In this document: piece after piece, positions 49,948 to 60,744 of the stretch
Position numbering within the stretch: the stretch's first letter is position 1
Layout of the letters: each line of letters starts with the position of its first letter
Assembly (NCBI RefSeq): GCF_023898315.1
Contig: NC_064614.1
Location: 495,272,109 to 495,336,108 of the forward strand
Source: Schistocerca nitens
Taxonomy: Eukaryota > Arthropoda > Insecta > Orthoptera > Acrididae
Length of the DNA stretch: 64,000 bases
Direction of reading: 5' to 3'
Notes under the pieces: generated by a model
The model's input: only the letters and a program-made list of their open reading frames with translations
Told to the model about the DNA's origin: nothing
The model's database searches: none
Position numbers and translations under genes: made by a program

Positions 49948-51735
49948 TACAGGATGATTATTATTAAAGTTAAACTTTCAAACCGCTGTAGAAATAACAC
50001 CACTGGTCAGAATAACGTTAAATTGCAATTATATAATCGGAGAAAGGGGAAAACATATGGCAGAAGAAAAATAAATATTTACAAAATGTAGCAACAGATG
50101 GCGCTGTAAGCATCATAATTTAATAGTGGTCGACTACAAATGACGAATGAATCATACAACAATGCCTAAGGTGCAAGTTTGACGTTAAACAAACTGCACT
50201 ACTCAATGTGCATGGGTGTACAGGTGTGATACTGTTAGTTACGTAAGCCCATCCACCACGGCATGGTCATATCAAATCGGATGGAAAAAATTTGTTTCTA
50301 ATTGTCCTGAGATCAAAAACGGCATAAAAAGCATCAATCAAAATCAAATCGGATTATTAATTTCCGTGTGACTAGCGCAAAACATGTTCAATATGCTATC
50401 CACCGTTTTCTGTAAGAAATTGAAATCGAGAAACAGCATCTTCCTCAACTGATCGAAGTGTTTCCGGTGTCACGTTCAGAATGTGTTGCGCAATGCGTGC
50501 CTTCAATGCAGCTAAGTTCGCAATCGGAAAACTGAACACAACATCTTTCACATTGCCCCAGAGCCAGAAGTCACGTGGATTAAAATCGGGCGGGCCAGGC
50601 TGTAGGGAAATGGTGGCTGATAATTCTAGCATTTCCGAAATGGCGCTTCATCAGCTGCTTAACTGGATTTGCAATGTGCAGAGGTGCGCCATGTTGCATA
50701 AAAATGATCCCATCCACACATGCACGCTGTTGGAGAGCTGGAATGACGTAGTTATGCAAAAGACACTCATAGCTCTAACCAGTGACGGTACAGGTAACAG
50801 GACCGGAAGCACCTGTCTCTTCGAAAAAAAATATGGCCCTACGATAAATAATAAATAATGCCGTAAACCCGCACCACATAGTGACATTTTCAGGATGAAG
50901 TGGTTCTGGTTGACTTGCGTGTGGATTTCCCGTTGCGGTATTCGACAATTCTGTGTGCTGACATATCCTGTCAGATGGAAGTGGGCTTCGTCTGTCCACA
51001 CAGTCTTCCACAGCCAATCGTTGTCCACTTCCATGCGAGCAAGAAATTCTAAAGCAAAGGTCTCTCTTGCTGGCAGGTTAACAGGAAGCATCTCGTGCAC
51101 ATGGGTAATTTTGAACGGGTAGCAAAGAAGGATGTTTCGTAGGATTTTACGCACCGTGCTCACAGGTACGTCCAATGTTCGGGCAATTCTCCGTGCACGA
51201 CACGTCTGCACACCACCACTCGTCTCCTCGTGCATTGTTGTGGCCACTGCTTCCACTGACGGCGAATCAATTAGTTTCTTCCCTCTACAAGGTTGCACAC
51301 GAAAAGAACTCGTCTTTTCGAATTTGCGAATAATTTTCTCCAGACCCCCTGTAGTCATCGAACCAACGCCTTTTTTCAGACCCATCAGTGTCCGGGACTT
51401 CTGCAGAGCGACGTGTGCACAGTCATTATTCTCGCAATACAGCTTTACAAGCAGCATTGAGACAGTCATGGCGAACGTCGCAGAGGCGAGAGAAGGAAAA
51501 GCCGTGTACCCGGCGTGTTTATACCAAATTCAACGGGCCGTGCGCATGACAGGTGTTTTCATTTGCGTCTTCTGATACAGACAGCGCCATCTATTGATAG
51601 ATTTTTCACGCTATTTTTTTCTTCTGCCATAAGTTTTCCCCCTTCTCCGACATTATTCCGTTGCAATTTGATGTCGTTTTGACCAGTGGTGTTATTTCTA
51701 CAGCGTTTTGAAAGTTTAATTATAATCACCCTGCA
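49948..51735 (-). mobile_element. Mariner-superfamily element with long (about 165-bp) inverted repeats
   Basis: Left TACAGGATGATTATTATTAA and right (other strand) TGCAGGGTGATTATAATTAA start inverted repeats that continue through CGCTGTAGAAATAACACCAC, TGGTCA, GGGGAAAAC and ATGGCAGAAGAAAAA to GATGGCGCTGT. Arms are about 165 bp, unlike the roughly 28-bp repeats of the Tc1-like copies here. TA flanks at 49946-49947 and 51736-51737. Length 1788 bp. Confidence 0.88.
50396..51469 (-). pseudogene. Mariner-superfamily transposase, frameshifted
   Basis: The frame 51469-50651 (272 codons) starts MTVSMLLVKLYCENNDCA, has the helix-turn-helix RRIARTLDVPVSTVRKIL, HVHEMLPVNLPARETFALEF, and the first catalytic block KTVWTDEAHFHLTGYVSTQN. 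The frame 50632-50396 carries LQPGPPDFNPRDFWLWGNVKDVVF, the third catalytic D region (PPDFNPRDFWLWG), and ends near AVSRFQFLTENGG. A frameshift near 50900-50640 removes the second catalytic block from frame. The long N-terminal frame suggests relatively late inactivation. Confidence 0.85.
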
Positions 51736-52059
51736 TATTATCCCTATCTCTTCATCTTCTACTTGAGATGTCGATATGTACATCTTAATTTCAGTCGTCG
51801 GTGTTGGTTTGCTGTCGTTTCAGATGAGAACAACCCTATCACTGAACTGTTCTCAGTAACTCACTCTCTGCCCTATCTTCCTTTTCGTAGCGTCCTATTG
51901 CCTTTATACCATTTTCTGCTGCTGTTGATATTATCGTATACTCGTCTAACCAGAAATCCTCTTTCTGTACGAGACATAATTCCTCTTATCTTGTCTACGT
52001 GGCCATTACGAGAAATGTACTTTGGAGGCAATAGGATCTTTCTGCTGTTAGATTAAAAT

Positions 52060-53480
52060 GCCGATTCTCTATTGTTTCGATATAATAACGTCGTCTTCCA
52101 TCCAAATGTTCCCATTTGAATTCCGTTATAATCGCATTTAGATCTAACCCACCGCTAACAAATCTAGCAACATATCTCTGAATTCCTTCGATGGCTTCCT
52201 TTAGTAAGGATCACAAACATTGTAGCAGTATTCGAGAATTGGTCGTACATGTGTTCTGTAAGCAAGCTCAATTTAGGATGAGGTACACTTTCATAGAATT
52301 CGCCTAATAAATCGAAGATGACCATTGCCTCTCCTACTATCGACCTTACAGGCTTATTCCATTTCATTTCATTTTGCGTCGTTAAGCCTACGTACTTAAC
52401 CAACGTGACAGGGTAAAGTAGCACACCACTCATACTGTATTCTACCATAATGGGATTGTTTCTCCTACTCATCTGCATTAACTTACACTTTTCCGTATTT
52501 AGAGCAAGCCGGCGTTCATCACACCAAACAGAAATTCACTCCAAGTCATCCTGTACCCTGCTGCAGTCACACAGCTACGACACCACAGCGATATCAGCAA
52601 ACAGCTGCAGATGCTATCCATCGTATCGTTTATCTATATACAAACCAAATGCGGTCATATCACACTTTTTGAGACACTCTTGACGATATGCTTGTCTCGA
52701 ACACTCGCGTCCAGGATAACGTACTTGGTTCCATTACTTAACGCGACTTCGAGTCACATGTCTGAGAACTTATTCCGCATGTTCGGACTTTGTTAACAGT
52801 CTTCAAGGTGAAATTGTTTTGAACGATTTCCGCAAATCTAGGAATATGGAATATGCCTGTTGTCTTTCCTCAATGGTTTGCAGGCTATGAAGTGAGAAAA
52901 GGGCAAGCTGAGCTTCGCACGAGCGATGATTTTTAAATTCGTGTTGATGTGTAAATGGAAGCTTATCTCTCAAGGAAATTTATTAAATTCTAAGTTAGTA
53001 TATGTTCAAGAATTCTGCAGCGAACCTACGTTAATGATATTTATGTGTACGGGAGACTCCTGTGCTTTTTTCTAGTCACTTGGGGCTTTCCGATGGGCGA
53101 GAGATTCACGGTAGTTGCAGGCTAAGTATGCGATAAAGGAGAAGGGTTCTCTCTGTAAAACCTAATTGCGCTATCGCGTGGACCTAGCGATTTATATTTT
53201 CAATTCTTTCAATACTTTCCAACTCCAGGGCTGACTACTTTTATGTCTTCCATAAGGAGTTTCTGAAATGGTCGAGCAATGGATTGTCTCTACGACCCAT
53301 ATATATGAATGATTTTTTAAAGGTGAAATTTAAAATTTCATCTTTCTTTTTGCTGTCTTCTATTGCCATACCAGAATGGTCTTGGAGAGATTAAGCAGAA
53401 GCTTTCGATCAGCTTAGCGATTTTGTTCAGGAATCTTTTTCTCTTGAGTAAATCATCCAGTTTTTATGAAATTGTAATGA
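52060..53480 (-). mobile_element. Degenerate CR1/Jockey-like LINE fragment
   Basis: The minus strand contains a decayed RT. Motif text matches a common locust LINE: phrases such as GAATTCTTGAACATATACTA, CTTGCCCTTTTCTCACTTCA and GATTTCCGCAAATCTAGG on the plus strand correspond to the region before motif A, and AGCAAACAGCTGCAGATGCT to the FADD block. All frames are closed by stops. It is much older than the LINE at 12318. Confidence 0.65.
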
Positions 53481-53693
53481 TTTTTTTGTCTGCACATGTA
53501 CATCACATCCATCGACTTCCATCCCATTTAGATAATTTCTTTGTGGTTTGTGGCTTTTTGTCTTAGAGTACATGTTGACAAAATATATAGCTTATATCCG
53601 CTCGAACTTTTATTAGAGCGTCGTGTAAATATTTGAAGTAAATTGGGTGAGAACTTTTCGAGATTTTTCCTAATAAAGTTTCCCATTTATGTA

Positions 53694-54893
53694 CACTGAA
53701 GCGCCAAAGAAACTGGTATAGCTATGCGTATCCTGTAAACAGGTTGAACACGGCGCTGCTGTCGGCAAAGCCTGTATAAGACAACAAGTGTCTGCCACAG
53801 TTGTTAGATCGGTTACTGCTGCTACAGTGGCAGGTTATCAAGATTTAAGTGAGTTTGAACGTGATGTTACAGTCGGCGCATGAGGAATGGGACACAGCAT
53901 CTCATAAGTAGCGATGAAGTGGGAATTTTCCCGTCCTACCATTTCACGAGTGTACCGTGAATATCAGAAATCCGGTAAAACATCAAATCTTCGACATCGC
54001 TGGGGGTCGTAAATAGATCCTGCAAGAACGGGACCAACGAAGGCTGAAGAGAATCATTCGACGTGACAGAAGTGCAATCCTTCCGCAAATTGCTGGAGAT
54101 TTCAGTGCTGGGCCATCAACAAATGTCAGCGTGCGAATCATTCAACGAAACGTCATCGATATGGGCTTTTGGAGTCGAAGGCCCCTCGTGTATCCTTGAT
54201 GACTGCACGACACAAAGCTCTAGGCCTCACCTGGGCGCGTCAACACCGAAATTGGAATGACGGGGACTGTAATCATGTTGCCCGGTCGGGCGAGTCTCGT
54301 TTCAAATTGTATTGTGCGGACAGACATGTACGGGTATGGAGACAACCTCATGAATCCATTGACCATGCATGTCAGCAGGGGACTGTCCAAGCTGGAGGAA
54401 GCTCTTTAATGGTCTGGGGCGTGTGCAGTGGGAGTGGTATGGGACCCGTGATACGTCTAAATACGACTCTGACGGATGACGTACGTAAGAATCGTGTCTG
54501 ACCTGCATCCATTCATGTCCATTGTGCTCTCCGACGGACTTGGCCAATTCTAACAGAATAATTCGACACCCCACACGTTCAGAATTGCTACAGAGTGCCT
54601 CCAGGAAAACTCTTGTTTATTTAAACACTTTCGCTGGCTACCAGACTCCCCAGACATGAACATTATTGAGCGCACCTGGGATGCCTTGCACCGTGCTGTA
54701 AAGAAGTGATCTCCACCCCTTTGTACTCTTTCGGATTTGTGGAAAACCTGCAGGATTCATGGTGTCAGTTTCCTCCAGCACTACCGCAGACATTAGTCGA
54801 GTCCATGCCACGTCGTGTTGTGGCAGTTCTGCGTGCTCGCGGGGGTGCTACACGATATTAGGCAGGTTTACCAGTTTCTCTGGGTATTCAGTG
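53694..54893 (+). mobile_element. Tc1-like element, full length but dead
   Basis: Left end CACTGAAGCGCCAAAGAAAC after TA (53692-53693); right end CAGTTTCTCTGGGTATTCAGTG at 54893, with the right TA mutated to TC. Length 1200 bp. Same family as 41647-43022 in opposite orientation. Confidence 0.88.
53800..54861 (+). pseudogene. Tc1-like transposase remnant
   Basis: Plus-strand pieces: VVRSVTAATVAGYQDLSEFE (near 53805), FPSYHFTSV after a frameshift, RTLMTARHKALGLTWARQHR-like text near 54200, LARSGESRFKLYCADRHVRV (first catalytic block degenerate), QAGGSSLMVWGVCSGSGMGP, WLPDSPDMNIIERTWD-like text near 54640, and the C-terminus VLRARGGATRY ending in a TAG near 54861. Several stops and shifts. Confidence 0.82.
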
Positions 54894-55420
54894 TCGTATG
54901 TACATAATTATATACCATAAATATTTTTAAAAAACATGTGTCCTATGTCCATCCATACCTGTATTAGAGTAGTATGCAAAAATAGGAAGTAAATTGGCAA
55001 ATAACTTTTCAAGGTTTTTGGTGACAACATTAAATAACAAATTGTCTTTATGTAATATTGACGAAAAAATGTAGACTATGCCCGTACGAATGTTATTAGA
55101 ACATCGCGCAGAAATTTCATATGTATATTGAAAAGGTGCATGAATCCTATATCCGTCCGAACGTTTGTTAGAGTATTTTGTAAAAATTCAAAGTATATCG
55201 GTCGAGAATTTCTCGAGATTTTTAGTAACAACATTAAACAACGATTTGTCGTTATATGGTAATATACATATATATTAGAATAATACGTTATTAAAAGTGG
55301 ATAAGTGAAAATATTGCCAGGAGAAATGATAAATAGTGCTAACAAGGAATAAACAAACGAAAGAAAAATGTGGTGTTTATACGTAAACAACTGCCTATGT
55401 CACCATTATTTCATTTGAGA

Positions 55421-56190
55421 CTACTTATTTGTCTTCTTGACAGCTTTCCCAAGTTCTGTGTAATCCGAGTTTTTCACCACAATGTTTTTAAAGTTTGGAT
55501 TCGTCATATCCCATACACAAGTATGTTCAGACATTGCGTCAATTAACAGTTCGTCTTGCTTGATGCTGAAACGCACTTTTACCTTTTCAGCACACTTCTT
55601 GCTCATTTTGCACTGAACCTTGTCTTAGTCTCAGCAATTGTTTGGCTGGAACACAGCGTACAACGAATCAGACTCTTCGAGAACTAGTTGGAATGCCACG
55701 CCTCGTGTAAAGCGCTGGCGCACTACACATTGCTTTCTGTCGGAAAACATCTTCACTATTTTCTCATTGACGAGGGAACGACCCACATCTGTCGCATGCT
55801 TTTGTTTCCAGACTCTGAAAACCATTTCATTCCCTCAGAGCGGGATTTACGTGTTTTGACCTACTGTAGGTTCACAATCTTTTCTGTCTGAACCATGTGA
55901 TCAGGCAGTGAGGCAGATGCATTCTTAACAGGGTATAGTCGTGTTTTGGAGGGAATATCTAGCTCCAGCATTTGCCTTACAAGCAAGCGATATTTTCTGT
56001 AAATATAGTTCAAATGGCTCTGAGCACTATGGGACTTAACATCTGTGGTCATCAGTCCCCTAGAACTTAGAACTAATTAAACCTAACTAACCTAAGGACA
56101 TCACACACATCCATGCCCGAGGCAGGATTCGAACCTGCGACCGTAGCAGTCGCGCTTCTGTAAGTATGTTTTACATATTTTTGTTATGAC
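55421..56190 (-). pseudogene. MADF-like coding remnant
   Basis: Minus frame 55606-55421 reads MSKKCAEKVKVRFSIKQDEL then LIDAMSEHTCVWDMTNPNFK and DYTELGKAVKK, resembling a MADF (Myb/SANT-like) DNA-binding domain with its acidic start, tryptophan and W/Y spacing. Upstream minus frames (55825-55631, 56052-55861) are open but unrecognised. MADF proteins accompany PIF/Harbinger transposases, so a transposon origin is plausible. The frame order is broken and a SINE-A sits at 56007-56155. Confidence 0.4.
56007..56155 (-). mobile_element. SINE-A, 5'-truncated, with 12-bp TSD
   Basis: The minus strand starts GCGACTGCTACGGTCGCAGG just before the B box, so the A box is missing. Duplication TTCTGTAAATAT / TTCTGTAAGTAT (55995-56006, 56156-56167), 11 of 12. 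Confidence 0.9.
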
Positions 56191-56731
56191 ATGTTCTGCG
56201 TCTTCGAGGACCGCGTCACCATGGGTCTACGGTCTGTCCATCTATCTATCGTTCATCAATCAGTCTAGGGTCTTTGGACTATGCACTAGCAACAAATGGC
56301 TAAAAATTCAGAGAGATGGCTTACCTGTAATCCAGCAGCGACCTCTTTTGTGGTGGGATAATTCATAATTTAGTTAACAGCCGTCAAACAGAATGGAGAC
56401 AAGAAAGCATATACTAATAGACTAACAGATGCGAGGAGGCGGAATGTAACAAAATAATAACCAGAAAGTGAATTTGTTATAACGTGACGTTATGGTTTTC
56501 TACGTGATTGCAAGTGCGATAGTGATGAAGATATAAATTTACCGTATACTATAAGAGATGTAAATGTCATATGGAATTGTTGGCTGGTATATCCCACAGG
56601 ATGGTTTCAGTCACCTGTTGGAAAGGTTGTGTTTTCTCCGAGCACATTGACCTCTTTCTTTGCGGGTATGTGAGAGTTGTGCCGTATGTGTATTTCTATA
56701 ATGTATATGAGTGTAATGGGTGCACCTATAG
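56168..56731. other. Unclassified sequence
   Basis: Nothing recognised. Confidence 0.4.
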
Positions 56732-56733
56732 TA

Positions 56734-57836
56734 CACGGAGTGACAAAAGCCATGAGATACCTCCTGATATCGCATCGGCCCCTCTTTTTCCCGGAGTAGT
56801 GCAGTAACTAAACGTATCATGAGCTCAACAAGTCGTTCGAAGTTTGCTCTAGAAATATTGAGCCATGATACCTCTATAGCCGTCTTAAAATAATATTATG
56901 AAAGCGTTGCCGATGCAGGAGTTGGTGCAAGAACTGATCTCTCGTCTATGCCCTATAAACGTTCGATGGGATTCACGTCGGGCGATCTTGGTGGTTGTCG
57001 GTCTCTCTCTCATTTACTCGAATGTTCTTCAAACCATTCCTCAACACTTGTGGCCCTTTGTCATGGGGCATCGTTGTTTCGGTACATAAAGTCAATGAAT
57101 GGCTGCAAGTAGCCGAATATAGCCATTTCCAGTCAATGATCGGTTCAGGTGGACCAAAGGACCCAGTCAGTTCCATTAAACGACAGTCCTTGATGACAAC
57201 CTGAATCCGTGGTTTTGTGGGATCTGCGCTACAGTTGAACCATGCCATCAGCTTTTACCAACTGAAATCGGGACACGGTTTTGCAGTCGCCTGGGGTCCA
57301 ACTGATATGGTCACGAGCCGAAGAGAGGCGCTGCACTTGATGTCATGCTGCCATAGCCGATTAACGCCAAAATTTCGCCGCACTGTCCTGACGACTCTGT
57401 TCGTCGCAGGTCCCATTATGGTTTCTGCGGTTACTTCACGACTGTTGCCTGTCTGGTAGCACTGAAAACTCTACGCAAGCGACCCCTGCTAGCAGTCGTT
57501 AAGTGAAAGCCGTCGTCCACTGCATTGACCATAGTGAGAGGTAAAGCCTGAAACGTGGTATTCTCAGCACACACTCTCACTGTGGATCTCGAATTACTGA
57601 ATTCCCTAACGATTTCCGAAATGGATGGTCCTATGTTTTCAGCTCCAACTACCATTCCGCGCTGCGGGTCTATTATTTCCTGACGTGCGGCTATAATCAC
57701 ATCATAAATCTTTTCACATGAATCATCTGAGTGCAAATCACAGTTCTGCCAATCCACTGAACTTTTATACATTCTGTACGCGATACTACCGCCATCTGTA
57801 TGTGTGCTAGGCCAAGACCTGTGTCAACTCAATGTG
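56734..57836 (-). mobile_element. Tc1-like element, dead
   Basis: Left CACGGAGTGACAAAAGCCAT after TA (56732-56733); right TGTGTCAACTCAATGTG before TA (57837-57838). Minus-strand coding is similar to 35891-37272: an N-terminal region near 57770-57480 (IIAARQEIIDPQRGMVVGA, ISEIVREFSNSRSTV) and GSFGPPEPIIDWKWLYSAT near 57130. Length 1103 bp; frameshifted throughout. Confidence 0.82.
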
Positions 57837-57838
57837 TA

Positions 57839-58439
57839 GTGTTACGTTTGTGTTGCATGACGATGATGTCAAGAAGCGGGAGATGATTAAACTCAGTGCT
57901 GGCGCATTGTTGCATCAGGGCAGTCGGCCCCCTCACATAGCAACCAGTCAGACACCAGCATCAAGCAGGTAGCCTACATAGCAGCCCCAGGAGCCTCTCC
58001 AGCAGAAGACATCCAGAAGGTGTTACACACCCGCCGGGCTAGCAGACGACAGCGCCTCCACACACAAGGCCGCTGTACCTGGGAACGTACTTGCCTCTGC
58101 AGGGTGATGTGTCTGCTGTATTCTGGCGCCCTGCATTATTTAGGCCTGCGCAGGGGCTGTGCCAGGAGGTTCATTCCTAACGTGCTCTCTGGGCCAGGAG
58201 CCGAACGCATCTGTGCTTAAGTAATCACAGTCTCGCTAAGGGGACATTAGTGAAAGTGATAAGGAGCTGCTCCTGAGTGCTGGACCCGAATAAGTTTATT
58301 AAAATGTAAACAGACCACTTTATTTAAACAAGAAAAATTTCACTCCAAAACAAATTCTGAGACAAACTTAAAACACACCAGATCAGATCAGAATAACACA
58401 AACCATCAGACTGTATTAATATGGTTTTACAAAAGACTA
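57839..58439. other. Unclassified sequence, GC-richer at 57890-58220
   Basis: No gene supported. The GC-rich part with CAGCAGAAGACATCCAGAAG-like text and a following AATAAGTTTATTAAAA could be an LTR or an old untranslated region, but I cannot show either. Confidence 0.3.
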
Positions 58440-59043
58440 CTTGTGGCAGTTGTTGTTGTGGTTTGATGTAGCTCTCCATGCTATTCTATCCTGCGGAAGT
58501 TTCTTCTTCCATGAAAAACTACTACAACCTTCACCCTTCTGGATCTGCCTACTTTATTAATCTCTTATTCTCCCTGTACGATTTTTACCCCCCCCCCTCC
58601 TCCCCCCGTCACACTTCCCTACTGCACTAGATTGATGTATCAGAATGTGTCCTACCAACATATCTTTTCTTCTAGTAACGCTGTGCCAAAATTCTTTTTC
58701 TTCCCAGTTCTATTCAGTATCTCCTCATTAGTTATGTGATCCAGTCATCTAATCTTCAACATTCTTCCGTAACGTCCCATTTCAAAAACTTCTATTCTCG
58801 TTTTGTCTAAACTGTTTATCGCTCATATTTCACTTCCGTGCAAATACTTTCAGATAAGACTTCCTGGCTCTTAAATCTATATTCAATACTAAAAAATTTC
58901 TTTCCCTTTTCTTGCCATTGCCGGTCTACATTTTATATCCTCTCTACTTCGCCTATCGTCAGTTATTTTGCTACCCAAATAACAAATATACTGCTGTAAA
59001 TGTCTCGTTTCCTAATCTGATTCCCTCAGCATCATCTGATTTA

Positions 59044-59193
59044 TGTACAAATGTGTGTGAAATCTTATGGGAATTAACTGCTAAGGTCATCAGTCCCTAA
59101 GGTTACACACTACTTAACCTACATTATCCTAAGGATAAACACACACACCCATGCCCGAGGGAGGACTCGAACCTCCGCCGGGACCAGCCGGAC
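59044..59193 (-). mobile_element. SINE-B, 5'-truncated, exact 11-bp TSD
   Basis: The minus strand starts CCGGCTGGTCCCGGCGGAGG, so the tRNA A-box half is missing, and ends TTCACACACATTTGTA-like. Duplication CATCTGATTTA at 59033-59043 and 59194-59204. Confidence 0.92.
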
Positions 59194-59338
59194 CATCTGA
59201 TTTAATTCAACTACATTCCATTACCCTTGTTTTGCTCCTTTCAAGATGCTTTCAATTCATTTCAAAAGCTCTTTCAAGTCCTTTATTGTCACTGATAGAA
59301 TCGCAGTGTCATCGGCAAACCTCAGACTGGTTATTTCT

Positions 59339-59479
59339 GGTCCCGGTGGAGGTTCGAGTCCTCCCTCGGGCATAGGTGTGTGTGTTTGTCCGTAGGATAA
59401 TTTGGGTTAAGTAGTGTGTAAGCTTTGGCACTGATGACCTTAGCAGTTAAGTCCCATAAGATTTCACGAACATTTTTTT
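59339..59479 (+). mobile_element. SINE-B, 5'-truncated at GGTCCCGG, exact 9-bp TSD
   Basis: Starts GGTCCCGGTGGAGGTTCGAG, ends CATTTTTTT. Duplication GTTATTTCT at 59330-59338 and 59480-59488. Opposite orientation to its neighbour 145 bp away. Confidence 0.92.
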
Positions 59480-59590
59480 GTTATTTCTTCTCCCTGGACT
59501 TTAATCACTACTTCAAATTTTTCTTTGGTTTCCTTTTCTGTTTGCTCAGTACACAAATTGAATAACGTCAAGGATAGGTTACAGCTCTGT

Positions 59591-59888
59591 CTCACTTCCT
59601 TCTCAATCACAGGTTCCCTCTCATGACCCTCGACTCTTATAACTGCTGCCTGCTTTCTGTACAAGTTGTAAATGGCCTTTCACTGTCTGTATTTTACACC
59701 TGTTATCTTCAGAATCTCAAAGAGTGTATTCCAATGAACCTCACTTCCTTCTCAATCACAGGTTCCCTCTCATGACCCTCGACTCTTATAACTGCTGCCT
59801 GCTTTCTGTACAAGTTGTAAATGGCCTTTCACTGTCTGTATTTTACACCTGTTATCTTCAGAATCTCAAAGAGTGTATTCCAATGAAC
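59591..59888. repeat. Perfect 149-bp tandem duplication inside a LINE
   Basis: 59591-59739 and 59740-59888 appear identical base for base, from CTCACTTCCTTCTCAATCAC to GTATTCCAATGAAC. The surrounding LINE is old and diverged, so the duplication is recent or an assembly artefact. Confidence 0.95.
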
Positions 59889-59990
59889 ATTGCCAAAGGC
59901 TTCCAATAAGTCTATAAATGGTATAAAGGTAGGCATTTCCTTAACTTTTCTTTGAAGAGAAGTCGTAATGTCAATATTGCCTTAAGAAAA

Positions 59991-60744
59991 GCAACCGTTG
60001 GCACCACCAATTTGCGGGACCATCGCCAATAGAATTTACTTACGAAAAGCAACTTCTGTCAGAACTTAATAGAATGATCGAATGAGCGTGAAGTTACATA
60101 TGAAGTTAAATGGCAACTGCTAACAAGATTTATTATTAAAACATAAGAAAAGGAACTGTTGGCAGAATTTAGTAGAACGAGCACAAAGGTACTCGGCAGC
60201 CACCACCAAAAGAACCATTTTTCAAAGAATACATTGGAGTAGTTAAAATTTGTTTTGGCCTGACAGTTCAACTGAAACTTAAATTTAATTCAGGGTGCGT
60301 AGCCCACCGAAATACGTGAGCAAATATGTTTACTAGTACCAGACCAGCCACGTAGCTTTGAATAATAAGAGGCAAAGTAAACGGTACACACTTTCAGTCG
60401 GAAAACTTATTACAGATTAGGTACTAAAATTATAGCGTGACTAAAACTCAGTGCGTGAAATAGTACAAAATTCTGTCTGCAACATGGAACCGTCAGATAA
60501 TAACAGAAGAAACAAAATAGAAATTTTTCTTAGCAGCACTAGGCTAAACGGCTGACCAGCCTAACTAATTTCTTAATTTAGCTCAGTTAGCGCAGCTTGT
60601 GGATTATATCAAGTCTTTTTGTTGCAAGTTAGCCATCTGTTTCACTAGGAGTGATACTTATAACATGCAGGCCCCGGTTCTGCGGCCCATGAATACACAG
60701 ACAGAATTACAAGGTCCCCTTCCTCTAACGTACCAGACACAGAT
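59991..60744. other. Unclassified sequence
   Basis: Repeated short phrases (GAAAAGCAAC, AGAACTTAATAGAA / AGAATTTAGTAGAA) near 59990-60190 suggest an old duplication. No gene recognised. Confidence 0.35.

Larger units (their letters stand above)
48840..52020 (-). mobile_element. LINE (RTE/BovB-like) interrupted by SINE and mariner-like elements
   Basis: LINE parts: 48840-49196 (RT thumb and C-terminus), 49326-49947 (endonuclease), and probably 51738-52020 (endonuclease N-terminal side). A truncated SINE-A (49197-49325) lies at the junction of the first two, where RT motifs A-C should be, so those were deleted. The 1.8-kb element at 49948-51735 is inserted in the endonuclease part. Confidence 0.7.
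53560..55270. repeat. Diverged repeat units split by a Tc1-like element
   Basis: Similar units of about 110-190 bp recur at 53590-53690, 54960-55065, 55080-55130 and 55150-55255. Shared phrases are TATATCCG..CGAAC, TTAGAG, GAAGTAAAT.GG, GAGAA.TT.TCGAGATTTTT and AACAACATTAAA. The Tc1-like element at 53694-54893 is inserted within the series. Family unknown; the units may be coding-derived. Confidence 0.6.
58440..59990 (-). mobile_element. RTE-type LINE fragment with two SINE-B insertions
   Basis: 3' part of an RTE LINE like that at 19784: CAACAACAACTGCC-type tail at 58447-58460, then the C-terminal and RT regions read downward from 59990. Plus-strand phrases TTTGATGTAGCTCTCCATGC, CCTCATTAGTTATGTGATCC and TTGTCACTGATAGAATCGCA correspond to it. 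Motif B/C text near 59570 (IEKEVRQSCNLSLTLFNLCT) is decayed. SINE-B copies at 59044 and 59339 and a 149-bp duplication at 59591-59888 lie within it. Confidence 0.82.
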
